Assembly: GCA_035304085.1 (NCBI GenBank)
Contig: DATGQT010000132.1
Span: 1 to 45,537 of the forward strand
DNA: 45,537 bases
Reading direction: 5' to 3'
DNA from: DATGQT01 sp035304085
GTDB lineage: Bacteria > Bacteroidota > Rhodothermia > Rhodothermales > Rubricoccaceae
Position 1 is the first letter of the stretch, and each line of letters starts with the position of its first letter. Shown piece by piece: positions 23,805-30,958 of the stretch. A model generated the notes under the pieces. That model was not told the DNA's origin. It ran no database searches and worked only from the letters and a program-made list of their open reading frames with translations. The translations under genes were made by a program, and so were the position numbers.

Positions 23805-23897
23805 TGAGGGTGGGTCCAGATAGCGCTTCAATTCGGCTGGATTCCCAGTGCCGAGAGAACGACTGCGGGGTTACCTACGATGGAATTCTGGCAGGTG

Positions 23898-24458
23898 TCA
23901 GCTTGTTCGTCCCACGTACACTTCTTTGCCTGTCTCGAGGTCCAGATACACGTCAACGGTCGCTTCTCGTCGGAGTAGCCTGAGACGACCGGCTTCGTCG
24001 CCGGTTGGGACGAATCCGAATTGTTGGCTCAACGAGCCTTCGAACTGCCATCCCTCCGGTGTGGCCAGTTTCATTGAGGTATTGGAGACTCGTAGGCCGT
24101 AACCGTGAGGCCCCTCTTCCTCTATGAGCCAGCAGGCCGAGACCTTACTGCTGTTTCCGAAGCTGAGCTTCCCGAACTCCAGCCAATCGCACCCAGATGT
24201 GAAGCCACGTTGCTGGTCGGCGACGGCGATATCGATGGCTTTCCCGTCCTCGATGAACCGGAGGCCGTTACGGGTCAAGATCTCGATGAAGGCCCCAACG
24301 TCGTGTGGATGCATGAAGCTGACGCAAGCGAGGTCTTCGTCGGTGCAGAGTGTGGCGTTTGGTACGGCCCTTTCGAAGGAGTCCCACCCGCCGACGTACT
24401 TGCGTTCAATAGCGTCCCGGCGCACGATTACAGAGATGGCTTCTACCAGCACAGCCAT
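23898..24458 (-). CDS. Unrecognised hypothetical protein in a lower-GC island
   Basis: A 186-residue soluble protein beginning MAVLVEAISVIVRRDAIERKY. No signal peptide or membrane helix is visible. It is acidic and has two tryptophan-containing segments (GGWDSFERAVPN near 24, GCDWLEFGKL near 90). I recall similar small proteins of unknown function scattered in bacteria, but cannot name a family. The start at 24458 is the first methionine before this conserved opening; a longer frame upstream crosses the queA gene and is discounted. Base composition is clearly lower in GC than all neighbours, and codon use is less biased, which suggests acquisition from elsewhere. It is isolated between an M48 protease and divergent queA. 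An immunity-type or phage-related role is possible but unsupported. Confidence 0.7.
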   Translation of the reverse strand: MAVLVEAISVIVRRDAIERKYVGGWDSFERAVPNATLCTDEDLACVSFMHPHDVGAFIEILTRNGLRFIEDGKAIDIAVADQQRGFTSGCDWLEFGKLSFGNSSKVSACWLIEEEGPHGYGLRVSNTSMKLATPEGWQFEGSLSQQFGFVPTGDEAGRLRLLRREATVDVYLDLETGKEVYVGRTS

Positions 24459-24539
24459 AGCGTTTGATACGGTTCGTGAGGGCTTCACAGTCTGGTGTTG
24501 ACGGCAATGTACAATAAACGTCCTGATCCCCAATCCTCG

Positions 24540-25604
24540 ATGCCAGACGACCTCCGCCTCGACGCCTACGACTACGACCTCCCGGAGGCGCTGATCGCGC
24601 AGCACCCGGCCGAGCGCCGCGACCACGCCCGGATGCTCGTCCTCGACCGCGCGACGGGCGCCGTCGAGGACCGCCACTTCTACGACCTCCCCGGCTACGT
24701 GCGGCCGGAAGACGTCGTGGTGCTCAACGACACGCGGGTGTTCCCGGCGCGGCTGGTGGGGCGGCGCGAGCCCGGCGGCGGGCGGGCCGAGCTGTTCCTC
24801 GTGGCGCCGGCGGGAGGAGGTGCCGCCACCGGCGAGTGGCTCGCGCTGGCGCGGCCCGGCCGGCGGCTCCGCGAGGGCGCCCGCGTCCGCTTCGACGCCG
24901 GCCTCGCGGCCGAGGTGGTGGCGGCCCTCGCCGACGGCAAGCGCCGCGTACGCTTCACCAGCGAGGGGCCGCTCGACGCGGCGCTCGAACGGGTCGGCCG
25001 GATGCCGCTCCCGCCCTACATCCGCCGCGACGCGCCCGACGCGCGCGACCGCGAGCGCTACCAGACCGTCTACGCCCGGCACCGGGGCGCCGTCGCCGCG
25101 CCGACGGCCGGGCTCCACTTCACGCCCGAGGTGCTCGGTGCCCTCCGCGCCCAGGGCACTGGCGTCGCCTTCGTCACCCTCCACGTCGGCTACGGGACGT
25201 TCGAGCCGGTGCGGGAGGAGGCGGGGCGGGACCTACGCGCGCACGCCGTCGCCGCCGAGCTCGTGGAGGTGACGGCCGCGGCGGCCGAGACGATCAACGC
25301 GGCGCGGCGGCGCGGCGGGCGCGTCCTCGCCGTCGGCACCACCACCACGCGTGCGCTGGAGTCGGCCGCGGGTGCGGACGGGGTCGTCGGCCCGTTCCGG
25401 GGCGAGACGGCGCTGACGGTGACGCCCGGCTACCGCTTCCGCGCCGTGGACGCGCTGCTGACCAACTTCCACCTCCCGCGCTCGTCACTCCTCGTGCTCG
25501 TGAGCGCGTTCGCCGGGCGCGAGCGCGTCCTCGCCGCCTACCGCCACGCCGTCGAGGAGGGCTACCGGTTCTACAGCTACGGCGACTGCATGCTCATCGC
25601 GTGA
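24540..25604 (+). CDS. queA: tRNA preQ1(34) S-adenosylmethionine ribosyltransferase-isomerase
   Basis: A 354-residue enzyme that transfers and isomerises the ribosyl part of SAM onto preQ1 at position 34 of tRNA, giving epoxyqueuosine. Recognisable blocks are YDYDLPEALIAQHPAERRDHARMLVLDR at the start, VLNDTRVFPARLVGRR, PLPPYIRRDAPDARDRERYQTVYAR, AAPTAGLHFTPEVL, VTLHVGYGTFEPV and LLTNFHLPRSSLLVLVSAFAG. Length is normal. The ATG at 24540 is just before MPDDLRLDAYDYDLP. The 81-base divergent gap shows no clear promoter. The stop overlaps the 3' end of the convergent fasciclin gene by 11 bases. Confidence 0.97.
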   Translation: MPDDLRLDAYDYDLPEALIAQHPAERRDHARMLVLDRATGAVEDRHFYDLPGYVRPEDVVVLNDTRVFPARLVGRREPGGGRAELFLVAPAGGGAATGEWLALARPGRRLREGARVRFDAGLAAEVVAALADGKRRVRFTSEGPLDAALERVGRMPLPPYIRRDAPDARDRERYQTVYARHRGAVAAPTAGLHFTPEVLGALRAQGTGVAFVTLHVGYGTFEPVREEAGRDLRAHAVAAELVEVTAAAAETINAARRRGGRVLAVGTTTTRALESAAGADGVVGPFRGETALTVTPGYRFRAVDALLTNFHLPRSSLLVLVSAFAGRERVLAAYRHAVEEGYRFYSYGDCMLIA

Positions 25605-27339
25605 CGCCCCCGCCGACGAGCGGCGGGGGGACGGCGAGGGAGTCGACGGGGTACAGGAAGCCGTTGGTGGCCGTGGTCAGCACGCCGATCCCCGCCCTCC
25701 CGTCGAGCCGGTATATCGTTTCCACCGGGTCGAAGGCGATGGTGCGGTTGGTGCCCTCGAGCGAGGCGAAGACATCCCCGTGCTCGAGCGGCACGACGAC
25801 CTCCTCGGTGATGTGGTAGCGGAGGATGGCGCCGAGCTGCGGGCTCGAGAGGAGCGACGGGCTCCTGTCGAAGACCTCCTCGGTGAACGCGAAGACGGTG
25901 TGGGGGCCGGGCCCGCGGAGGAGGCCCTCGAGGCCGGCCCGGCGGGCCGCCTCCGCGAACGTCGTCCGCCCCGTGAGGGTGGCTGCGTCCAGGAGGTCTA
26001 CCGCGGGCGGGATCACGGCGTCCATGACGTGGAGGACGCCGTTGGCGGCCGGCGTATCCGTCGCCCCCACCAGCCGGCCGCCGACGAAGAGGCTACCCGC
26101 CCCGCGGACGACGGGGAGCGGCGTGCCTTCCAGGCTCTCCAGGACGAGGCCGTCCGTGAGGTCCGCCGCCTCGTACCGTCCGGGGACGACGTGGACGCGG
26201 AGGACCCGGTCGAAGAGCGCGGCGTTCTCCGGCTGCTGGAGCGCGTCTTGGACGTGGGAGCCGAGGCCGTTCCAGGCGTCGTCCGAGAAGGCGAACACGG
26301 TGAACGGGCCCTCCTCGTTGAGGAGGGCGCTGAGCGCCGGCCGCGCCCGCACCTCCTGCGCGAACGTCGTGAGGGCGGGGTCGATGCGGAGGCGCTGGTC
26401 GAGGGTGAGGTCGTGCAGGAACAGGTCGTCCACGACGTAGAGCAGCCCGTTGGCCGTCTCGATGGGGCCGGAGAGCACCCGGTGGCCATCGAGCAGGAAC
26501 GCCCCGTCCGTGGCCGTGACGGCGAGCGGCGCGCCGCCGAGGGTGGCGACGTCCTCGCCCGGGGGGAGGTCGGCGAGGACGACGCGGCCGGGGGCGATGT
26601 GGAGGCCGATGAGCCGCTGTAGGACGTCGCTGTTGGCGCTGGCCTCGAAGAGGTCGAGCTCGGGGCGGCCCAGGTGGTTGAACGCCACGTCGTACGGGGC
26701 GAACACCGTGTAGGGCTCAGCGCCGCCGAGGGTCTCGAGGGCGCCGGTACGGGCGGCCCACTCCGTGAAGCGGCGGAGCGATCCGGCGAGGCGGAGGCGC
26801 GTGGCCGTGTCGAGGTTGTCGCGGAGGACGAGGGAGATCGGGAAGGCCACGCCGTTGGTCCCTTCCAGCGGCTCCCCCGAGACGCGCGCCTCGCCGAAGA
26901 AGACGATAGGGCCCTCGCGGCGGATGGTCACGGGGCCGTCGAGCGTCTCGAGCACCTGGCCGTCTTCGAGCGCGTCGAGGCTCAGACGCCCCGGGACGAT
27001 GTGGTGGCGGAGGACCTTCGTGAGCGCCTCGCGGTTGGCCGGGTCGAGGAAGGTCAGGAGCTCCAGCTCGCCGAGGTATTCGAAGGCGACGTCGGTGGGG
27101 GCGAAGAGGGTGTAGGGGCCCTCGCCGCGGAGGGTGGCGCCGAGCGAGGTCGCCTGGAGCGCCGCCTCCAGCTGATTGTGATCGGCGCTGCTCGCGACGA
27201 CGTCGGTGAGCGTGCCGTCGGGAGTGTCGGTGGGGGCGAGGTCGTCGCACCCGGCCGCGAGCCCCGCCGCGAGGAGGCAGCAGAGGAGGCGAAGGCCGAA
27301 CGGGGAGCGGGCGCGGCGCGGAGCCGGAGCGGGGGACAT
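25594..27339 (-). CDS. Fasciclin (FAS1) repeat lipoprotein
   Basis: A 581-residue surface or periplasmic lipoprotein. The signal ends in lipobox LAAGC (Cys near 33, GCDDLAP), and four FAS1 domains follow. Each shows the pattern YTLFAPTDVAF or a variant (YTVFAPYDVAF, FTVFAFSDDAW, HTVFAFTEEVF), then a HIVPGR-type motif and a NGVAFPI/NGLLYVVD/NGVLHVMD/NGFLYPVD end. FAS1 domains mediate adhesion and protein-protein contact. The ATG at 27339 gives a clean signal peptide. It diverges from the TonB-dependent receptor gene. Its last codons overlap the hairpin shared with queA. Confidence 0.93.
   Translation of the reverse strand: MSPAPAPRRARSPFGLRLLCCLLAAGLAAGCDDLAPTDTPDGTLTDVVASSADHNQLEAALQATSLGATLRGEGPYTLFAPTDVAFEYLGELELLTFLDPANREALTKVLRHHIVPGRLSLDALEDGQVLETLDGPVTIRREGPIVFFGEARVSGEPLEGTNGVAFPISLVLRDNLDTATRLRLAGSLRRFTEWAARTGALETLGGAEPYTVFAPYDVAFNHLGRPELDLFEASANSDVLQRLIGLHIAPGRVVLADLPPGEDVATLGGAPLAVTATDGAFLLDGHRVLSGPIETANGLLYVVDDLFLHDLTLDQRLRIDPALTTFAQEVRARPALSALLNEEGPFTVFAFSDDAWNGLGSHVQDALQQPENAALFDRVLRVHVVPGRYEAADLTDGLVLESLEGTPLPVVRGAGSLFVGGRLVGATDTPAANGVLHVMDAVIPPAVDLLDAATLTGRTTFAEAARRAGLEGLLRGPGPHTVFAFTEEVFDRSPSLLSSPQLGAILRYHITEEVVVPLEHGDVFASLEGTNRTIAFDPVETIYRLDGRAGIGVLTTATNGFLYPVDSLAVPPPLVGGGVTR
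25607..25629. terminator. 9-bp hairpin between convergent queA and fasciclin genes
   Basis: cccccgccg (25607-25615) pairs with cggcggggg (25621-25629), with a 5-base loop. It starts 3 bases after the queA stop and lies inside the last codons of the fasciclin gene. No T run. It could end queA transcription. Confidence 0.5.
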
Positions 27340-27536
27340 CAGGCGGCGGTGGGGTGGGTGAGTCGGCGGGGCGTCGTGTGTGAAGCAGGCGAAGCTACGG
27401 GCACTGTGGGCGGACGGCATGAGGGCACGGTAATTTGCCCTTGGCATGCCGGGCAGCGCGGCACAGTTTGCGCGCGCGCCGGGAGCTCCCGTGCCCGCCT
27501 CCCCCGATTCCGCCGTCTCCCGAACCGCCCACCCCT

Positions 27537-29831
27537 TTGGTACGCTCGCGCCTTTCCCGGTCTTCGTGTGTTCTTGTCCTCCTGGCGCTGGCGGGGGTGC
27601 TGGCCACGACACCCGGCGCCCGCGCCCAGCGCGCCGCCGTGCGCGGGTTCGTCACCGACGACGCGAGCGGGCAGCCCATCCCGGGCGCCAACGTCGCGCT
27701 CGAGGAGGTCGGCGACGACGGCGAGGTGCGGGGGGCGGCCACCGACCTCGACGGCCTCTACACGGTGTCGGGGCTGGCGCCGGGGCGGTACCGCTTCCGC
27801 GTCACCTTCGTCGGCTTCGAGCCCTACGCCGACACGCTCGACCTCGAGCCCGGCATCCTGCAGGTCGACGTCCGCCTCCGCGAGGCCGTCTCCGTGCTCG
27901 ACGAGGCGCGCGTCGAGAGCGAGCGGACCTCCGGCGCCGCCAACGTCACGGCGGGGCTCCAGCGGATCCGCCCGGAGGAGGTCCGCCTCGTCCCCTCGCC
28001 CGACGTCTCGGGCGACCTCGTGAGCTACCTCACCACGCTCCCCGGCGTCGTGACGTCGGGCGACCGCGGCGGCCAGCTCTTCATCCGCGGCGGCGAGCCG
28101 ACCCAGAACCTCGTCCTCCTCGACGGGATGCCGGTCTACCAGCCGTTCCACTCCCTCGGCTTCTACTCCGCCTTCCCCGCCGACGTCCTCGCCTCGGCCG
28201 ACGTCTACGCCGGCGGCTACAACGCCCGCTTCGGCGGCCAGCTCTCCTCGGTCATCGACGTGACGGCGCGGAACGGGAACAAGCGGCGGATCGAGGCGAG
28301 CGCGAGCGTGGCCCCCTTCGTCAGCGGGATCACGGCCGAGGGCCCGCTCGTCCGCGACCGGCTCTCGTTCCTCGTCACCGGCCGCCGCTCCGTCATCGAG
28401 CAGGGCGCCGAGTACCTCACCGACGCCGCGCTCCCGTTCGACTTCGGCGACGTGTTCGGGAAGCTCCACTACGCACCGAGCCCCACGAGCCAGCTCTCGC
28501 TCACCGGCCTCTACACCTACGACACCAGCACCATCGGCTCCCCCGGCGCCCCGCGGCCGGACGAGGTCCACTACGAGAACGCCGGCATCGGCTTCCGCTA
28601 CGTCCTGCTCCCGGCCGTGGCCCCGCTCCTCGGCGAGGTCCTCCTCTCGTACTCCCTCCTCGACACCACGCTCGGCCCGAGCGCCGACGTCGTCGAGCCG
28701 GCCGACGACCTCACACGCTCCTCCCACCTCTCCCGCTTCAACGCCGAGTTCAACCTCACCTACTTCCTCCGCCGCATCGACTTCCGGTTCGGCGCCGCCG
28801 TGCGGACGATCTACACCGAGAGCGAGCTCGGCGGGCTGTTCCAGAACGTCGCCACCGCGCGCACGAACGCCACCGAGTTCGCCCTCTACGCCGAGCCGGA
28901 GCTGAAGCTCGGCGTGCTCCGCCTCACGCCCGGCGCCCGCCTGACCATCTCGCCCAGCCTCGGGCAGCAGTTCATCGAGCCCCGGTTCCGCGCCGTCCTC
29001 GAGGCGGGGCCGCACCGGCTCAGCGCGGCGGCCGGGCTCTACAACCAGCCCATCGTCGGGATCAGCGACCGCCGCGACGCCACGAGCATCTTCACCGTCT
29101 GGGCGACGGCGCCCGTCCAGGACATCCCCCGCGCGTTCCACGTCCTCGGGGGGTACCGCCTCGAGGTCTCGCGCGCGTTCGACGTCGCCGCCGAGGCGTT
29201 CTACAAGCGGCTCGAGAACCTCTCCATCGCGGAGTGGACGGCGTTCCCGCGCCTGACGACGGCGCTCCAGCCGGCCGAGGGCGAGGCCTACGGGGCCGAC
29301 CTCCGCGCCGAGCTCCGCCTCGGCGGCTTCCACCTCAGCGCGGACTACGGGCTCTCCTTCGTCGAGTACGTCGCCGAGAGCGAGCGGTACCGGCTGTGGT
29401 ACGGGAGCGCCGCGATCCCCTTCCGGCCGCCCCACGACCGCCGCCACCAGGCCAACGTCCTCCTGCGGGTGCCCCTCTACGGGTTCGACCTCTCGGCCCG
29501 CTGGCAGCTCGGCAGCGGGCTCCCCTACAGCCGCGCGCTCGGGTTCGACACCTACATCCACCCCTCCGGCATCCCCGACGTCTTCGGCGAGGCCGGCGCG
29601 CCCCGCGTGATCTACGAGCGGCCCTACAACGGGCTCCTCCCGGACTACCACCGCCTCGACCTCTCCGTCGAGCGGACGTTCCGCCTCGGCCCGGCCACCC
29701 TCACCGGCCTCGTCGGCGTCATGAACGCCTACGACCGCAGCAACCTCTTCGCCTACGACATCTTCACGCTCGAGCGCGTGGACCAGCTCCCGATCATCCC
29801 CATCTTCGGGCTCAAGCTGGCGACGAACTGA
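27537..29831 (+). CDS. TonB-dependent receptor with N-terminal CarboxypepD_reg domain
   Basis: A 764-residue outer-membrane receptor, if started at the TTG at 27537, which gives a proper signal peptide (VRSRLSRSSCVLVLLALAG, cleavage after GARA). No in-frame ATG lies upstream of it; other TTG codons near 27435 would add about 34 unconserved residues. After the signal comes a carboxypeptidase-like regulatory domain (VRGFVTDDASGQPIPGANVAL ... GRYRFRVTFVGFEPY), then a plug domain (LFIRGGEPTQNLVLLDGMPVYQ) and a beta-barrel ending at residue 764 with IIPIFGLKLATN. It imports an unknown ligand, energised by TonB. The lipoprotein gene that follows is a usual companion. Confidence 0.93.
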   Translation: MVRSRLSRSSCVLVLLALAGVLATTPGARAQRAAVRGFVTDDASGQPIPGANVALEEVGDDGEVRGAATDLDGLYTVSGLAPGRYRFRVTFVGFEPYADTLDLEPGILQVDVRLREAVSVLDEARVESERTSGAANVTAGLQRIRPEEVRLVPSPDVSGDLVSYLTTLPGVVTSGDRGGQLFIRGGEPTQNLVLLDGMPVYQPFHSLGFYSAFPADVLASADVYAGGYNARFGGQLSSVIDVTARNGNKRRIEASASVAPFVSGITAEGPLVRDRLSFLVTGRRSVIEQGAEYLTDAALPFDFGDVFGKLHYAPSPTSQLSLTGLYTYDTSTIGSPGAPRPDEVHYENAGIGFRYVLLPAVAPLLGEVLLSYSLLDTTLGPSADVVEPADDLTRSSHLSRFNAEFNLTYFLRRIDFRFGAAVRTIYTESELGGLFQNVATARTNATEFALYAEPELKLGVLRLTPGARLTISPSLGQQFIEPRFRAVLEAGPHRLSAAAGLYNQPIVGISDRRDATSIFTVWATAPVQDIPRAFHVLGGYRLEVSRAFDVAAEAFYKRLENLSIAEWTAFPRLTTALQPAEGEAYGADLRAELRLGGFHLSADYGLSFVEYVAESERYRLWYGSAAIPFRPPHDRRHQANVLLRVPLYGFDLSARWQLGSGLPYSRALGFDTYIHPSGIPDVFGEAGAPRVIYERPYNGLLPDYHRLDLSVERTFRLGPATLTGLVGVMNAYDRSNLFAYDIFTLERVDQLPIIPIFGLKLATN

Positions 29832-29864
29832 CGTCCCCCGACCCCCAACACCTTGCCTCACCGC

Positions 29865-30773
29865 ATGCGCCGCCGCGCGCTCGCCCCCCTCGCGCTCGCC
29901 GCCCTCGCCCTCCTCGCCGGATGCGACGACGAGGTGCCCGTCCCCGAAGACATCGCCGCCTACTTCACGCTCTGGGGCGCCCTCGACCCCACGACCGACC
30001 AGCAGGCCATCCGCGTCGTCCCCATCGTCCCCGTCTCGTCCGAGGGCGGCCCCGGCGCGAGCCCGGACGTCGAGGCCACCGTCACCTCCACCGACCTCCA
30101 GACGGGGGAGACCGTGACCTGGCGCGACTCCGTCGTGACGTTCTCGAACGGCACCACGGGGCACGTGTTCGTCGCCGGCTTCCGGCCCGCCTACGACCGC
30201 TTCTACCGGGTCGAGGTCGTGCGCGACGACGGCGCCACGACGACGGCGACGCTGCAGACGCCGCCGTCCGTCCAGCCGGCCCGGCAGCCCACCCAGTACC
30301 CCCTCGGCGACGTGCTCATGGCGGTGTACTGGCCCGGTGCGCCCCAGCTCAACGACATCGAGGTCGTCTACACCCTCGAGGACGGCGACTGCGAGGTGTT
30401 CGACTACGTGGTCCCGTTCGCGGGCGACGCGGAGCCGTTCGAGTTCGGGTGGGTGACGACGATCCACCTCCCGGCCGAGTCGCAGCGCGTCCTCGGGCTG
30501 CTGGGGAACCGGCCGCACGCCGTGCGCCGCATGGAGGTGCGCGCCGAGGTGGCGAGCGAGGACTGGCGCCCGCCGGGGGGCGTCTTCGACCCGGAGGTGC
30601 TGGTGGAGCCCGGCACGTTCACGAACGTCGAGCGCGGGTTCGGGCTCGTCGGCGGCGCGTACCCCGCCGAGATCAGCTGGGAGCCGGAGTCCGTCGCGCT
30701 CCTGCGGACGGCCTTCGAGACGCCGGGGTTCGGGTCGTGCGCGCAGGGAGGCTCCGGCTCGGCCGGGCGCTGA
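29865..30773 (+). CDS. Lipoprotein companion of TonB receptor (DUF4249-like)
   Basis: A 302-residue lipoprotein: MRRRALAPLALAALALLAGC with lipidated Cys20, followed by GCDDEVPVPEDIAAYF. The rest is beta-rich, with an extended middle (YRVEVVRDDGATTTATLQTPPSV near 115-137), in the style of DUF4249 proteins that follow TonB-dependent receptors in Bacteroidota. A TTG 12 bases upstream is an alternative start. The gap to the receptor stop is 33 bases, so they form an operon. It probably sits at the cell surface or inner leaflet of the outer membrane and assists the receptor. Assignment to DUF4249 is by pattern and context only. Confidence 0.7.
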   Translation: MRRRALAPLALAALALLAGCDDEVPVPEDIAAYFTLWGALDPTTDQQAIRVVPIVPVSSEGGPGASPDVEATVTSTDLQTGETVTWRDSVVTFSNGTTGHVFVAGFRPAYDRFYRVEVVRDDGATTTATLQTPPSVQPARQPTQYPLGDVLMAVYWPGAPQLNDIEVVYTLEDGDCEVFDYVVPFAGDAEPFEFGWVTTIHLPAESQRVLGLLGNRPHAVRRMEVRAEVASEDWRPPGGVFDPEVLVEPGTFTNVERGFGLVGGAYPAEISWEPESVALLRTAFETPGFGSCAQGGSGSAGR

Positions 30774-30839
30774 GCCCGCCCGGCGCGCGTCTCAGCCGCG
30801 TGCGCGGGGGCTTTTAGCGGGGCGAGCCGTCGCACGGGC

Positions 30840-30958
30840 GGCGCGTTTCGGGTGGTGCATCCGGGGTGGCCGGTGGGCGGCAACCCCTTTGCGGAGGGGG
30901 GGGCGACCCGCCTCGCAGCCGCCCATGCCACTCCCCCCCGGAGCGCCCGAAACGCGCC
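30840..30958 (+). promoter_or_regulatory. Inverted repeat spanning the leader and start of the polysaccharide operon
   Basis: ggcgcgtttcggg (30840-30852) is exactly complementary to 30946-30958. The right arm is in codons 8-12 of the Wzz/kinase gene and the ATG (30925) lies in the 93-base interval, which is rich in short GC stems. A leader fold that hides the start codon is possible; function is unproven. Confidence 0.4.

Noticed and set aside
24498..24515. ttgacg and tacaat before queA as a sigma70 promoter.
   Set aside because: Spacing is only 6 bases, too short for a functional -35/-10 pair.
24495..24539. Longer queA start upstream of 24540.
   Set aside because: The added residues are unconserved and the normal QueA start follows the ATG at 24540.
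24459..25184. A 428-residue version of the minus-strand hypothetical gene starting inside queA.
   Set aside because: The first 240 residues are antisense to queA with shadow-like composition; the methionine at 24458 begins the non-shadow part.
27435..27536. TonB receptor start at the TTG near 27435.
   Set aside because: It would place about 34 Pro/Arg-rich residues before the signal peptide; the TTG at 27537 gives a normal signal peptide.
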